Shown here piece by piece: positions 40,400 to 50,921 of a stretch of DNA of 64,000 bases. Below the pieces are notes generated by a model that was not told the origin of the DNA, ran no database searches, and saw only the letters and a list, made by a program, of their open reading frames with translations. Numbering within the stretch: the first letter of the stretch is position 1; each line of letters begins with the position of its first letter. Origin of the DNA: an uncultured Pelagibacteraceae bacterium (GTDB lineage Bacteria; Pseudomonadota; Alphaproteobacteria; Pelagibacterales; Pelagibacteraceae); contig CACJOS010000001.1 of NCBI GenBank assembly GCA_902595115.1, forward strand, positions 1-64,000, given 5' to 3'. The position numbers and the translations under genes were made by a program.

Positions 40400-41688
40400 G
40401 CAATGTAGTAGTAATTGGTTCACAATGGGGAGATGAAGGAAAAGGAAAGATTGTAGACTGGTTATCAAGTGAAGCAGATGTAGTTGTAAGGTTTCAGGGA
40501 GGCCATAATGCTGGACATACATTAGTAATAGATGGCGTAACTTATAAACTACGTTTACTTCCATCTGGAATAGTAAGAAAAGATAAGATTTCAATAATTG
40601 GAAATGGAGTAGTAATAGATCCATGGGCACTACTTGAAGAGATTGAGGAGATAAAATCTAAAGGAGTGGTTATAAACACAAATAATTTAATTATTTCAGA
40701 ATCAGCGAACTTGATACTTCCCTTTCATAAAGAAATGGACGAAATAAGAGAAGATGCTGCTGGTAAAGCTAAAATAGGTACCACCAGGAGAGGCATTGGA
40801 CCCGCATATGAGGATAAAATTGGAAGAAGATCTATAAGAGTTATGGATCTTCTATCTGAAAAAAATTTAGAACAAAGACTAGAAACAGTACTTTTACATC
40901 ACAACGCCATAAGAAAGGGATTAGGTAAAAAAATTTACTTAAAAGAAAAATTAAAAAAAGATTTATTAAAAATCGCTCCGGAAATTCTTAAATTTTCTAA
41001 ACCTGTATGGAAAGAAATAGATGAATTAAAACAAAAAGGAAAAAAAATACTTTTCGAAGGCGCTCAGGGAGTTTTATTAGATGTGGATCATGGGACCTAT
41101 CCATTCGTTACTTCATCTAATACAGTCGCATCTTCTGCAGCAACTGGGTCTGGATGTGGACTTAGCACTATAAATTATGTGTTAGGTATTACAAAAGCAT
41201 ATACAACAAGAGTAGGAGAAGGTCCTTTTCCAACAGAATTAAAAGATAAAATTGGAGAGGAATTAGGTAATCGTGGAAAAGAATTTGGAACAGTAACAAG
41301 TAGAAAAAGGAGATGTGGATGGTTTGATGGTGTTTTGGTTAGACAAACAATTAAAATTTCAGGAATCAATGGGATAGCTCTTACCAAACTAGATGTATTA
41401 GATGAGCTTGAAGAGATTAAAATGTGCATAGGATACGAAATAAACGGAAAAAAAATTGACTATTTACCTGCAGCGGTAGAAGATCAATTAAGGGTAAAAC
41501 CTGTCTATAAAAAATTTCAGGGTTGGCAGTCAACAACTAAAGGGATTAAAAGTTTTGAGGAATTACCAAGTTTAGCTAAAACTTATATTAAAGAATTAGA
41601 AAAATTTATAGAAACCAAAATCTCTAGTATATCTACAAGTCCGGAAAGAAATGACACAATTCTAATTGAGGATCCTTTTAAAAATTAA
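40396..41688 (+). CDS. purA: Adenylosuccinate synthase
   Basis: '[43 protein letters not shown]...[22 protein letters not shown]...[24 protein letters not shown]'. Confidence 0.98.
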   Translation: MSNVVVIGSQWGDEGKGKIVDWLSSEADVVVRFQGGHNAGHTLVIDGVTYKLRLLPSGIVRKDKISIIGNGVVIDPWALLEEIEEIKSKGVVINTNNLIISESANLILPFHKEMDEIREDAAGKAKIGTTRRGIGPAYEDKIGRRSIRVMDLLSEKNLEQRLETVLLHHNAIRKGLGKKIYLKEKLKKDLLKIAPEILKFSKPVWKEIDELKQKGKKILFEGAQGVLLDVDHGTYPFVTSSNTVASSAATGSGCGLSTINYVLGITKAYTTRVGEGPFPTELKDKIGEELGNRGKEFGTVTSRKRRCGWFDGVLVRQTIKISGINGIALTKLDVLDELEEIKMCIGYEINGKKIDYLPAAVEDQLRVKPVYKKFQGWQSTTKGIKSFEELPSLAKTYIKELEKFIETKISSISTSPERNDTILIEDPFKN

Positions 41689-42575
41689 TTCGCTGGTAAT
41701 AGATTTTTTGACTTAGCAGAATTGAGCATGTGCTTCTGAAGTTTTTCAAATGCTTTATTTTCAATTTGTCTAATTCTTTCTCTACTAATTTTAAATTTTT
41801 TACTTAGGTCCTCTAAAGTCTCAGGTTCATCATTAAGTCTTCTAGCATAAAGAATTTTTTTCTCTCTTTCATTTAGTATTTTAATAGAGTCTTGCAGAAG
41901 ATCTTTTCTTTGTTCCATCTCTTCTTGTTGAGCAAATTTTAATTCTTGATCCATTTGATTATCTACTACCCAATCTTGCCATTCATCACCATCCTCACCA
42001 ATTGGTGCGTTTAAAGATTGTTCTTTACCTGATAATCTTCGATTCATTGAAACTACTTCATCCTCAGCCACATTTAATCTATTAGCGATATCTTTTACGT
42101 GTTCATCTTTTAAATCACCTTCTGTTCTAGGTGCAATTTGATTCTTTAGTTTTTTTAAATTAAAAAATAATTTTTTTTGTGCAGAGGTCGTACCAATTTT
42201 GACTAAACTCCAAGATCTTAAAATATATTCTTGGATTGAAGCTTTTATCCACCACATTGCATATGTTGCTAATCTAAAACCTTTTTCAGGTTCAAATTTT
42301 TTTACAGCTTGCATCAATCCTACATTTCCCTCTGATATTATTTCATTTAAAGGCAAACCATAACCTTTGTAACCCATTGCAATTTTTGCAACCAATCTTA
42401 AATGGCTTGTAACTAATTTTTCTGCAGATTTTACATTACCAGTAGATTTCCAATTTTTAGCAAGCATGTATTCTTCTTCAGCATCTAACATTGGAAATTT
42501 TTTAATTTGATCCAAATAGGCAGACAAACCACCTTCATTAGATAGAACTGGAAACTTCATTGATGATGTACTCAT
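41685..42575 (-). CDS. rpoH: RNA polymerase heat-shock sigma factor RpoH (sigma-32)
   Basis: '[23 protein letters not shown]...[87 protein letters not shown]'. Confidence 0.97.
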   Translation of the reverse strand: MSTSSMKFPVLSNEGGLSAYLDQIKKFPMLDAEEEYMLAKNWKSTGNVKSAEKLVTSHLRLVAKIAMGYKGYGLPLNEIISEGNVGLMQAVKKFEPEKGFRLATYAMWWIKASIQEYILRSWSLVKIGTTSAQKKLFFNLKKLKNQIAPRTEGDLKDEHVKDIANRLNVAEDEVVSMNRRLSGKEQSLNAPIGEDGDEWQDWVVDNQMDQELKFAQQEEMEQRKDLLQDSIKILNEREKKILYARRLNDEPETLEDLSKKFKISRERIRQIENKAFEKLQKHMLNSAKSKNLLPAN

Positions 42576-42617
42576 AGTGGTATTTATTTAATAAAATTTT
42601 TTGATATTACAATGGTT

Positions 42618-43595
42618 TTATTTATAAGCATTTTTAAGCTTTTTAAGCACTAATTCTAAATCTTTTGGTAATTTAGATGTAAACTCTAATTCTTGACCAG
42701 TTCTTGGGTGTACAAAGCCAATACTTTGTGCATGCAAAAATTGTCTATCTAACTCAATGAGGGTTTTTTCAAGTTTTGTGTCTATATTTTTAATTTTTTT
42801 AAACCTTTTTTTATATTTTTTGTCTCCCAAAATATTGTTTCCTTTGAATGCCATATGTACTCTTATTTGATGTGTACGACCTGTTTCAAGTTTATATTCA
42901 ACTAAGCTAAATGTTGGTATTTTCTTATTTTCAAAAACATTTAAAGTTTTGTAATTCGTTATTGCCTTTTTTCCTTTTGAAATACTTACTTCCATTAATT
43001 GTCTATTCTTAGAACTTCTTTTGATATAAGTTTCGATTTTACCTTTTTGAGGCCTCAGTTTTCCCCATATTAAAGCCTGATAAATTCTTTTGATAGTGTG
43101 TTTGTTAAATTGGTTTGATAAATTTTCGTGTGATATATTATTTTTTGCTATTAATATTAAACCAGAAGTATCTTTATCTAATCTATGCACAATTCCAGGT
43201 CTTAGCTCATCACCAATATTTGAGAGTTTTTTATTATAATTTATTAGCGCATTTACAATTGTATTGTCATAATTACCTGGACCTGGATGGATTGATATTC
43301 CTGCATTCTTATTGATTACCAATAAATCCTCGTCCTCAAAAATGATATCTAAATTATATTTATAAGGTTTTAAAGATAATTGTTTAGGTTCAGGTATTTC
43401 TAATGTTATTGAATCACCAATAACTATTTTTTTCGAAGGATCTTTAATTACTTTTTGATTTATTTTTAATTCAGAATTAATAATTAAATTTTTTATTCTT
43501 GTTCTACTTAATGTAGGCTCTTTGTCAGCAATAAATTGATCTACTCTCTGATTATCCTCTACTTTCTCTACAATTAAGTTAATGATATTTTTCAT
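42618..43595 (-). CDS. rluD: RluA family 23S rRNA pseudouridine synthase (RluD-like)
   Basis: S4-like N-terminus; 'IHPGPGNYDNTIVNALI...ELRPGIVHRLDKDTSGLILIAKN...ETGRTHQIRVHMAF'. Confidence 0.93.
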   Translation of the reverse strand: MKNIINLIVEKVEDNQRVDQFIADKEPTLSRTRIKNLIINSELKINQKVIKDPSKKIVIGDSITLEIPEPKQLSLKPYKYNLDIIFEDEDLLVINKNAGISIHPGPGNYDNTIVNALINYNKKLSNIGDELRPGIVHRLDKDTSGLILIAKNNISHENLSNQFNKHTIKRIYQALIWGKLRPQKGKIETYIKRSSKNRQLMEVSISKGKKAITNYKTLNVFENKKIPTFSLVEYKLETGRTHQIRVHMAFKGNNILGDKKYKKRFKKIKNIDTKLEKTLIELDRQFLHAQSIGFVHPRTGQELEFTSKLPKDLELVLKKLKNAYK

Positions 43596-43618
43596 AGATT
43601 ATAATATTAATACTATAT

Positions 43619-43695
43619 GCGCTTGTAGCTCAACTGGATAGAGCGCCAGATTTCGGCTCTGGAGGTTCAGGGTTCGACTCCTTGCAGGCGCACCA
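43619..43695 (+). tRNA. tRNA-Arg (UCG anticodon)
   Basis: GCGCTTG...CCAGA-TTTCGGC-TCTGG...GGTTCGACTCC...CAGGCGC-A-CCA. Confidence 0.94.
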
Positions 43696-43697
43696 AA

Positions 43698-44489
43698 CTA
43701 TTCACCTATATTTATTAAAGACCCCTTTTTTCTTGCTTGACTGAAAGAGTAATAAAATAGAGATATACCCACAAATAAATAAATTGCATTTAATAGAAAC
43801 GCATTTTTGATATTGGAATAATTTACTACCTGATTTACAAGTATCGACCTAGCTTCCTCAAAAATATAAACCAACGGTAATCCTCTCGCTACATTTTGAA
43901 AAAAATCAGGTAAAATCTCAATTGGGTAATAAATGCATCCAAGAGGCGCAAGTAGAAATAAAGATGACCATGCAATATTTTCAAAAGCTGGTCCATATCT
44001 CAACAATCCAGATGAAACGAAAAGACCTAAAGTGATTCCAAAAATGTATAAACTTAAAAATAAAAAAAATAATGGAATTCCCAGGTTCAAAATCGATATT
44101 CCAAATAAAGGACTTGTTATTAATATTGCAGGAACCAAACCAATTAATGTTCTGATTAATGCAGTACCAACCAACGCAGTGATGATTTCACTTATACGCA
44201 TTGGAGCAATAAACAAATTTGTGAAGTTTCTGCTCCAGATCTCTTCCAAAAATAACATGTTAAAACTGATACTTGATCTAAATAAAAAATCGTAAAGAAT
44301 AGCACAAGTCAAAATAACCCCTACAGTATTGTTATAATAATCACTATATGCTGTGAAAAATTTTGAAATAAATCCCCATAAAATAATTTGTATAGTTGGC
44401 CAGTATATTAGATCGAGGATTCTGGGAAGTGAACTTTTAATTAAAAAAAAATGTCTTAAAAATAATCCAATTATTCTATTTAAGCTCAT
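43698..44489 (-). CDS. ABC-2 type transporter permease
   Basis: Multi-TM ABC-2 permease; 'ILDLIYWPTIQIILWGFIS...FLEEIWSRNFTNLFIAPMRISEI...PLVYIFEEAR'; adjacent ATPase. Confidence 0.87.
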   Translation of the reverse strand: MSLNRIIGLFLRHFFLIKSSLPRILDLIYWPTIQIILWGFISKFFTAYSDYYNNTVGVILTCAILYDFLFRSSISFNMLFLEEIWSRNFTNLFIAPMRISEIITALVGTALIRTLIGLVPAILITSPLFGISILNLGIPLFFLFLSLYIFGITLGLFVSSGLLRYGPAFENIAWSSLFLLAPLGCIYYPIEILPDFFQNVARGLPLVYIFEEARSILVNQVVNYSNIKNAFLLNAIYLFVGISLFYYSFSQARKKGSLINIGE

Positions 44490-45213
44490 GATTATTCCTA
44501 TTAAGTTTTAAAAATACTTCTTCTAGATTTCTTTTACCGTGTTTTTTAATAAGGTCATCAGGTGTACCTTTATCTATAATTACTCCATTATTCATCATCA
44601 AAACATTTTTACAAAGTCTTTTGACTTCATCCATATTATGTGAAGCTAATAATATTGACATTTTTTTCTCTCTCGAAATTTTTTCAATAAAGGATCTTAC
44701 AAAGTCTCCTGTCTCAGGATCTAAAGATGCAGTAGGTTCATCTAAAAATAATATGGATGGTTCATTAATCAATGCTTTAGCTAGGCTTACTCTATTTTTT
44801 TGACCAGATGAAAGTTCTCCAGTTTTTTTATTTATAAATTCTTCTAACCTTAGTTTTTCAGATAAATACTTAATTCTATCAGAAATAAATTTTACGCCGT
44901 ACAATTTTCCATAAACAATTAAATTTTCTTTAACCGAAAGTTTTTTTGGCAACTCAATGTATGGCGAGATAAAATTCATTTTATGAAGCAAAGATATTCT
45001 ATTTTTCTCAATGTCCAGACCATGAATTACAACTCTTCCATTTGAAGGTTTTAATAAACCCAACATCATAGCAATCGTGGTAGTCTTTCCACACCCGTTT
45101 GGTCCAAGTAATCCTAAAATTTCATTCTCATTAATTGTAAAACTAATTTCTTTAACAGCCTCTTTTTTAAAATAGTTTTTTGATAAATTTTCTACAATTA
45201 CTGTCTTTTGCAT
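44476..45213 (-). CDS. ABC transporter ATP-binding protein
   Basis: Walker A 'GLLGPNGCGKTTTIAMMLGLLKP', signature 'LSSGQKNRVSLAKALI', Walker B 'ILFLDEPTASLDPE'. Confidence 0.95.
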   Translation of the reverse strand: MQKTVIVENLSKNYFKKEAVKEISFTINENEILGLLGPNGCGKTTTIAMMLGLLKPSNGRVVIHGLDIEKNRISLLHKMNFISPYIELPKKLSVKENLIVYGKLYGVKFISDRIKYLSEKLRLEEFINKKTGELSSGQKNRVSLAKALINEPSILFLDEPTASLDPETGDFVRSFIEKISREKKMSILLASHNMDEVKRLCKNVLMMNNGVIIDKGTPDDLIKKHGKRNLEEVFLKLNRNNHELK

Positions 45214-45216
45214 AAT

Positions 45217-46146
45217 TTATCTTTTCGATGCTCTTTTTAATCTATCATTTATAGTTTGACCTATACCGATATTAGGAATTTTTTCAACCGCAATTTTTTT
45301 AAACTTTAACCTTTTAATATTTCTAAGTATTTTATACAAATTTTTTCCAGCTTCTTTTAAATTTTTATTTTTTGATAAATAAAAATAATTTTTATCAAAT
45401 TTTTTCCTTTTTTGGATTAATACAAATGCCTCATCTAAATAATGTTTTTTAACGTTTAGCCTAATCGGAATTCCTGGTGAATAATGAAATTTAGACTGCC
45501 CTGGGACTTTTGTAGATTTAATTGTTGTATAATTTAACTTTCTTTTTAAAACTTTGCTTATTTTTTTTATGTCTAGACCACCTAATCTTAAAACCCGAGG
45601 TTTGTTTACTAAATTTATTATAGTAGATTCTAAACCAACCTTTGAATTACCACCATCTAAAATAAACTTTATTTTATTCCCAAATTCCTCTTTGACATCT
45701 TTTTTTGAAACTGGACTTAGTTGCGTATAAATATTTGCACTAGGTGCAGCTAAAGGATATTTTAAATATGAAAGTAAATTTCTTGTGACTAAATTTTTTG
45801 GGAACCTTACTGCTAAAGTGTTTTTCCTATTTGTTACATTTTTTGATATTTTACTTTCTTTTTTTAGTTTTAAAACAAACGTTAAAGGACCTGGGCAAAA
45901 CTTACTATATAACTTTTGAAAATTACTATTTATTTCACAATCTTTTCTCAAATCTTGTACTCCAGAGTAATGTACTATTAATGGATTAGATCTTGGTCTC
46001 TTTTTTAATTTAAAAATCTTTGAAGTAGCTTTATCAGAATATGCATTGGCAGCAAGCCCGTACACAGTTTCAGTGGGTATTGCTACACAATGATTATTGT
46101 CTAATAAATATTTAGCTTTTTTAATATTTGAAAGATCTTTTTTCAT
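45217..46146 (-). CDS. L-threonylcarbamoyladenylate synthase (Sua5/TsaC)
   Basis: 'VAIPTETVYGLAANAYSDKATSKIFKLKKRPRSNPLIVHY...LAVRFPKN...LAAPSANIYTQLSP...LDGGNSKVGLESTIINL...SPGIPIRL'. Confidence 0.95.
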   Translation of the reverse strand: MKKDLSNIKKAKYLLDNNHCVAIPTETVYGLAANAYSDKATSKIFKLKKRPRSNPLIVHYSGVQDLRKDCEINSNFQKLYSKFCPGPLTFVLKLKKESKISKNVTNRKNTLAVRFPKNLVTRNLLSYLKYPLAAPSANIYTQLSPVSKKDVKEEFGNKIKFILDGGNSKVGLESTIINLVNKPRVLRLGGLDIKKISKVLKRKLNYTTIKSTKVPGQSKFHYSPGIPIRLNVKKHYLDEAFVLIQKRKKFDKNYFYLSKNKNLKEAGKNLYKILRNIKRLKFKKIAVEKIPNIGIGQTINDRLKRASKR

Positions 46147-46166
46147 GTAATATTAACAACTTTTAT

Positions 46167-46418
46167 ATGAAAGATAAAAATTTGCCAGATGATATTAAAA
46201 ATAAATCTCTAAACGAGTTAACTGATTTAGCGGATAATATTATTAAAAATCTAGAGAATAAAAATACCCTTGATGGTTCAATAGAAGAGTATCAAAAATT
46301 GATTAAATTAAATTTATTAATTGAAAAGCAATTTCAAAAAGCTTCTAAAGAACTATCTCAATCTACTAGGGATAAAATACAAAATGTGCTGAAAAAAAAT
46401 GAAAAAAAAACTAAATAA
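46167..46418 (+). CDS. xseB: Exodeoxyribonuclease VII small subunit
   Basis: 'DIKNKSLNELTDLADNIIKNLENKNTLDGSIEEYQKLIKLNLLIEKQFQKASKEL'; followed by ispA/dxs as in many bacteria. Confidence 0.85.
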   Translation: MKDKNLPDDIKNKSLNELTDLADNIIKNLENKNTLDGSIEEYQKLIKLNLLIEKQFQKASKELSQSTRDKIQNVLKKNEKKTK

Positions 46419-47269
46419 GGTTGCAAAAGATACAAATCTATTCCTTAAAAAATTTATAATTAATCAAAAAAAAACAGACTTATTAAATCCAATAAAGTAT
46501 GGGTTATTACCAGGGGGAAAAAAGATAAGATCAAAATTAATAGTTGATGTTGGAAGAATTTTTAATATCGAGTATAAAAAATTAATCCAAATTAGTGCAG
46601 CAGTTGAATGTATACATGCTTACTCCTTAATTCATGACGATCTTCCTTGTATGGACAATGATAGGTTGAGAAGAGGAAAATTATCTACTCATGCTAAGTT
46701 TGGAGAGTCTACTGCTATTCTGGCTGGTAACTCCTTATTAACTATAGCATTTGAGATACTGAGCCAACCGACTTTAAAAATAGACTATAAATCAAAAATA
46801 AATTTAATAAATCTCCTATCTAAAAGTGCAGGACATACGGGAATTGCTGGTGGTCAGTACTCTGACTTAAAATTTGAAAGAAAGAGGAAATCTTTTAAAA
46901 AAATCGTTGATATGCAAATTAATAAGACAGGAAAGTTATTTAGCTTTTGTTGCATGGCACCTGTTATATTGTCAAAAAAAAATAAATATATAAACTTATT
47001 TAATTCTATAGGTTCAAAAATAGGATTGCTATTTCAAATTGCAGATGACTTAATAGACTATTCTGGATCTACAAAAAAAGCTGGTAAAAAAAACAAGAAA
47101 AGATTTGAAAAAAGGTAAGGCCACCTTAATTGGTTTACTAGGATATAAAAATACTGTTAAATATGGAGATAGACTAAAATTAGAAATATTAAATAAAATA
47201 AAAAAATTTGGAAATAAAAATAAAGATTTATCAGATACTATAAATTATATTTTGATTAGGACTAAATGA
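46399..47269 (+). CDS. ispA: Polyprenyl (farnesyl/geranyl) diphosphate synthase, reading frame broken by +1 nt at an A8 tract (47086-47093)
   Basis: '[27 protein letters not shown]...AGGQYSDL...[12 protein letters not shown]'. The listed ORF stops at 47118. Removing one A restores '[61 protein letters not shown]', ending in an ATGA overlap with dxs. Confidence 0.85.
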
Positions 47270-49179
47270 AGAAAAATTATAAATTTTTAAATAATATTAA
47301 TTTTCCTAGTGATATTAAAAAATTGTCTCACAATGAATTAAAAACTCTTTCTCAAGAGGTAAGAGAGGAAATGATAGACGCTGTTTCTGAAACTGGTGGA
47401 CATCTTGGTGCAGGTTTGGGCGTGGTAGAATTGACGGTAGTTCTTCATTACATTTTTAATACTCCTAATGATAAATTAATTTGGGATGTGGGACACCAAT
47501 CTTATCCACATAAAATTCTAACTGGACGAAAAGACAAAATCAGAACTTTGAGAAAAGGAAATGGTTTATCTGGTTTTACAAAAAGGTCTGAAAGTGAATA
47601 CGATCCATTTGGTGCAGCTCATAGTTCAACATCAATATCATCGGCCCTAGGAATAGCTATAGCAAATAAATTATCAAATAAATCCGACAACGTAATTGCT
47701 GTAATAGGTGATGGAGCAATTAGTGCAGGTATGGCATATGAGGCAATGAATAACGCAGGATCAAGTAAGACTAAATTAATTGTAATTTTAAACGACAACG
47801 ATATGTCAATTGCAAAACCTGTTGGAGCGATGAGAGCATATTTGGCTAAAATTTTCACTGGTAAAATTTATTTTAGCTTCAGAGAAACTGTTAAACTTAT
47901 AATTTCAGCTTTCTCAAAAAGATTTAGTAAAAAAGCTGGAAAGGCAGAAGATTTTTTACGTTCAGCTGTGACTGGAGGAACTTTATTTAGTTCAATGGGT
48001 TTTTATTACGTAGGGCCCATAGATGGTCATGATATAGACGCTCTGGTTCCAGTTTTAAAAAATGCCAAAGATGTAAATTATGAGGGTCCTATTATGATCC
48101 ATGTAAAAACTAAAAAGGGCAAAGGTTATAGTTTCGCTGAAAAATCAGAAGATAAATACCACGGGGTTACAAAGTTTAATGTCAGCACAGGCATTCAAGA
48201 AAAATCAAAATCTAACGCACCTTCTTACACTAAAGTCTTTGCAAATACATTGGTTAAACACGCAGAAAAAGATAGTAAAATAATTGGAATTACTGCTGCA
48301 ATGCCATCGGGGACCGGGATGGATATTTTTGGTAAGAAATTTCCATCGAGAATGTTTGATGTTGGTATTGCAGAGCAGCATGCAGTTACATTTGCTGCTG
48401 GATTAGCAACAGAGGGATTTAAACCCTATGCTGCAATTTATTCTACATTTCTTCAAAGAGCGTATGATCAAGTTGTTCATGATGTAGCAATTCAGAGTTT
48501 GCCAGTTAGATTTGCAATAGATAGAGCTGGACTTGTTGGTGCTGACGGACCAACACATGCTGGATCATTTGATATTACTTATTTATCGACACTTCCCAAT
48601 TTTGTTGTGATGGCTGCAAGTGATGAATCTGAGTTAGTAAAAATGATTAATACTTCAATTGATATCAATGATAGACCATCAGCTTTTAGATACCCAAGAG
48701 GAAATGGAATTGGTATAGAACTCCCAAATTTAAATGAGAAGCTTGAAATAGGAAAAGGAAGAATTATTAAAGAAGGTAAAAATGTAGCTTTAATTAATTT
48801 TGGTGCAAGATTAAACGAGTGTTTAATTGCTAGAGAAAATTTAATAAAAAAAGGTATTAACTTAACACTAGTTGATGCTAGGTTTGTTAAACCTTTAGAT
48901 GAAAATTTAATTTGGCAAATAGCTACAGATCACGAAGCGTTGATAACTATTGAAGAAGGATCTATTGGAGGTTTTGGTTCACATGTTGCACAATTTTTAA
49001 ATGAAAAAAATTTGCTTGACAGTAATTTAAAGTTTAGATCAATGTTTTTACCTGACAGATTTATAGATCATGATAAACCTGATTTAATGTACAAATATGC
49101 AGGGTTAGACGCTACTAATATAGAAAATAAAATATTAGATACTATAAATTCCAAAGTTGTTGTAAAAAAAAGTAATTAA
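47266..49179 (+). CDS. dxs: 1-deoxy-D-xylulose-5-phosphate synthase
   Basis: '[49 protein letters not shown]...[21 protein letters not shown]...[24 protein letters not shown]'. Confidence 0.98.
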   Translation: MKKNYKFLNNINFPSDIKKLSHNELKTLSQEVREEMIDAVSETGGHLGAGLGVVELTVVLHYIFNTPNDKLIWDVGHQSYPHKILTGRKDKIRTLRKGNGLSGFTKRSESEYDPFGAAHSSTSISSALGIAIANKLSNKSDNVIAVIGDGAISAGMAYEAMNNAGSSKTKLIVILNDNDMSIAKPVGAMRAYLAKIFTGKIYFSFRETVKLIISAFSKRFSKKAGKAEDFLRSAVTGGTLFSSMGFYYVGPIDGHDIDALVPVLKNAKDVNYEGPIMIHVKTKKGKGYSFAEKSEDKYHGVTKFNVSTGIQEKSKSNAPSYTKVFANTLVKHAEKDSKIIGITAAMPSGTGMDIFGKKFPSRMFDVGIAEQHAVTFAAGLATEGFKPYAAIYSTFLQRAYDQVVHDVAIQSLPVRFAIDRAGLVGADGPTHAGSFDITYLSTLPNFVVMAASDESELVKMINTSIDINDRPSAFRYPRGNGIGIELPNLNEKLEIGKGRIIKEGKNVALINFGARLNECLIARENLIKKGINLTLVDARFVKPLDENLIWQIATDHEALITIEEGSIGGFGSHVAQFLNEKNLLDSNLKFRSMFLPDRFIDHDKPDLMYKYAGLDATNIENKILDTINSKVVVKKSN

Positions 49180-50261
49180 CTATTACATTGAGCATTATGC
49201 ATCAAATAATGATCCAGTAATACACAATGCATCATGGCTTCTCCAATTGGAACTGCCCTGATACCTACACAAGGATCATGTCTACCTTTTACCGAGATAG
49301 AGGTATTTTTTCCAAATCGATCAATTGTTTTTCTACTTGTTAAAATTGATGAAGTCGGTTTAACAGCAAAAGACACGGTAATTTCTTGACCAGAGGAAAT
49401 TCCCCCAAGTATTCCACCAGCATTGTTTGAGTCAAACTTAGTTTTATTACCTGTCTGAGATATTTCATCTGAATTTTGTTCTCCAGTTAATTGCGCTGAA
49501 TTCATTCCAGATCCAATATTAACTCCTTTAACTGCATTTATACTCATCATTGCTGATGCAAGATCCATATCTAATTTTGAGTATATAGGAGCTCCCAAGC
49601 CCACTGGAACACCTCTTGCTCTAACTTCAATTATTGCCCCACAAGAGGACCCGGCTTTTCTTATACTTAACAAGTATTTTTCCCAAAGTTTTAAAATTGA
49701 TTTATCTGGGCAGAAAAAAGGATTTTTTGATATAAATCTATCATCCCATTTTTTGATATCACAACCAAGAATTCCTAATTGAGTGACTGCACCTTTAACA
49801 TTATATTTTTTTCCAATTTTTTTTTCTAAAACTTTTTTTGCGATAGCCCCAGCTGCCACTCTAGAAGCTGTTTCTCTAGCTGATTGTCTACCACCACCCC
49901 TATAATCTCTAATTCCATATTTTTTGAAATATGTGAAATCAGCATGACCAGGACGAAATTTATTTTTTATTGTTTCATAATCCCTAGATCTCATATCCTT
50001 ATTATAAATAATCATCGATATTGGAGTGCCTGTTGTTTTACCTTCAAAAACTCCAGACAAAATATTTACTTTATCGTCTTCTTTTCTTTGGGTTGTGAAT
50101 TTAGACTGCCCAGGTTTTCTTTTATTTAATTCTTTTTGGATATCAGCCTCATTTATACTTACGTTAGGAGGACAACCATCCACTACACAGCCTATGGCTG
50201 GACCATGAGACTCTCCCCATGTAGTGAATCGAAATATCTTTCCAAATGTGTTAAATGACAT
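49176..50261 (-). CDS. aroC: Chorismate synthase
   Basis: '[36 protein letters not shown]...[26 protein letters not shown]...[17 protein letters not shown]'. Start placed at 50261 rather than 50303. Confidence 0.97.
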   Translation of the reverse strand: MSFNTFGKIFRFTTWGESHGPAIGCVVDGCPPNVSINEADIQKELNKRKPGQSKFTTQRKEDDKVNILSGVFEGKTTGTPISMIIYNKDMRSRDYETIKNKFRPGHADFTYFKKYGIRDYRGGGRQSARETASRVAAGAIAKKVLEKKIGKKYNVKGAVTQLGILGCDIKKWDDRFISKNPFFCPDKSILKLWEKYLLSIRKAGSSCGAIIEVRARGVPVGLGAPIYSKLDMDLASAMMSINAVKGVNIGSGMNSAQLTGEQNSDEISQTGNKTKFDSNNAGGILGGISSGQEITVSFAVKPTSSILTSRKTIDRFGKNTSISVKGRHDPCVGIRAVPIGEAMMHCVLLDHYLMHNAQCNS

Positions 50262-50294
50262 AAAATATAATATATAGATTATTTTGTTTAAATT

Positions 50295-50921
50295 ATGAAT
50301 CAAAAAAACTCTCTAGGTCTTGATAAATGTTTTGGTGAATTAGATGATCCATTTAAGTTATTTGAGGAATGGTTTAATAAAGCAAAAAAGTCGGAAATAA
50401 ATGACCCAAATGCCTTAGCACTTGGCACAGCAGATAAAAGCGGAGTTCCGAATGTCAGAATGGTTCTTCTAAAAGGTTTTAGTGATAAAGGATTTGTTTT
50501 TTATACAAATCTTAATAGCAAGAAAAGTGGTGATTTAAAAAATAACCCTAATGCATCAATGTGTTTCCACTGGAAAAGTTTATTAAGACAAATAAGAATA
50601 GTTGGAACTATCTCTAACGTTTCAGACCAAGAGGCTGATGATTACTATAATAGCAGAGCATATGGTAGTCGTATTGGTGCCTGGGCTTCTAATCAAAGTA
50701 CAGTTTTAAAAAACAGAGAAGAATTATATGAGTCGATTGAAAATTTTAAAAAAAAGTTTCCTGACGAAAAAAAAGTTCCAAGACCCGACTATTGGTCTGG
50801 GTGGTGTCTTTCACCAAATGAAATTGAATTTTGGCTAGATGGAGATAATAGAATTCATCAAAGACTAAAGTATTTAAAATCAGATAATAAAAATTGGAAA
50901 AAAGTTTTATTAAGTCCCTAA
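50295..50921 (+). CDS. pdxH: Pyridoxamine 5'-phosphate oxidase
   Basis: '[64 protein letters not shown]...[12 protein letters not shown]...[14 protein letters not shown]'. Confidence 0.96.
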   Translation: MNQKNSLGLDKCFGELDDPFKLFEEWFNKAKKSEINDPNALALGTADKSGVPNVRMVLLKGFSDKGFVFYTNLNSKKSGDLKNNPNASMCFHWKSLLRQIRIVGTISNVSDQEADDYYNSRAYGSRIGAWASNQSTVLKNREELYESIENFKKKFPDEKKVPRPDYWSGWCLSPNEIEFWLDGDNRIHQRLKYLKSDNKNWKKVLLSP

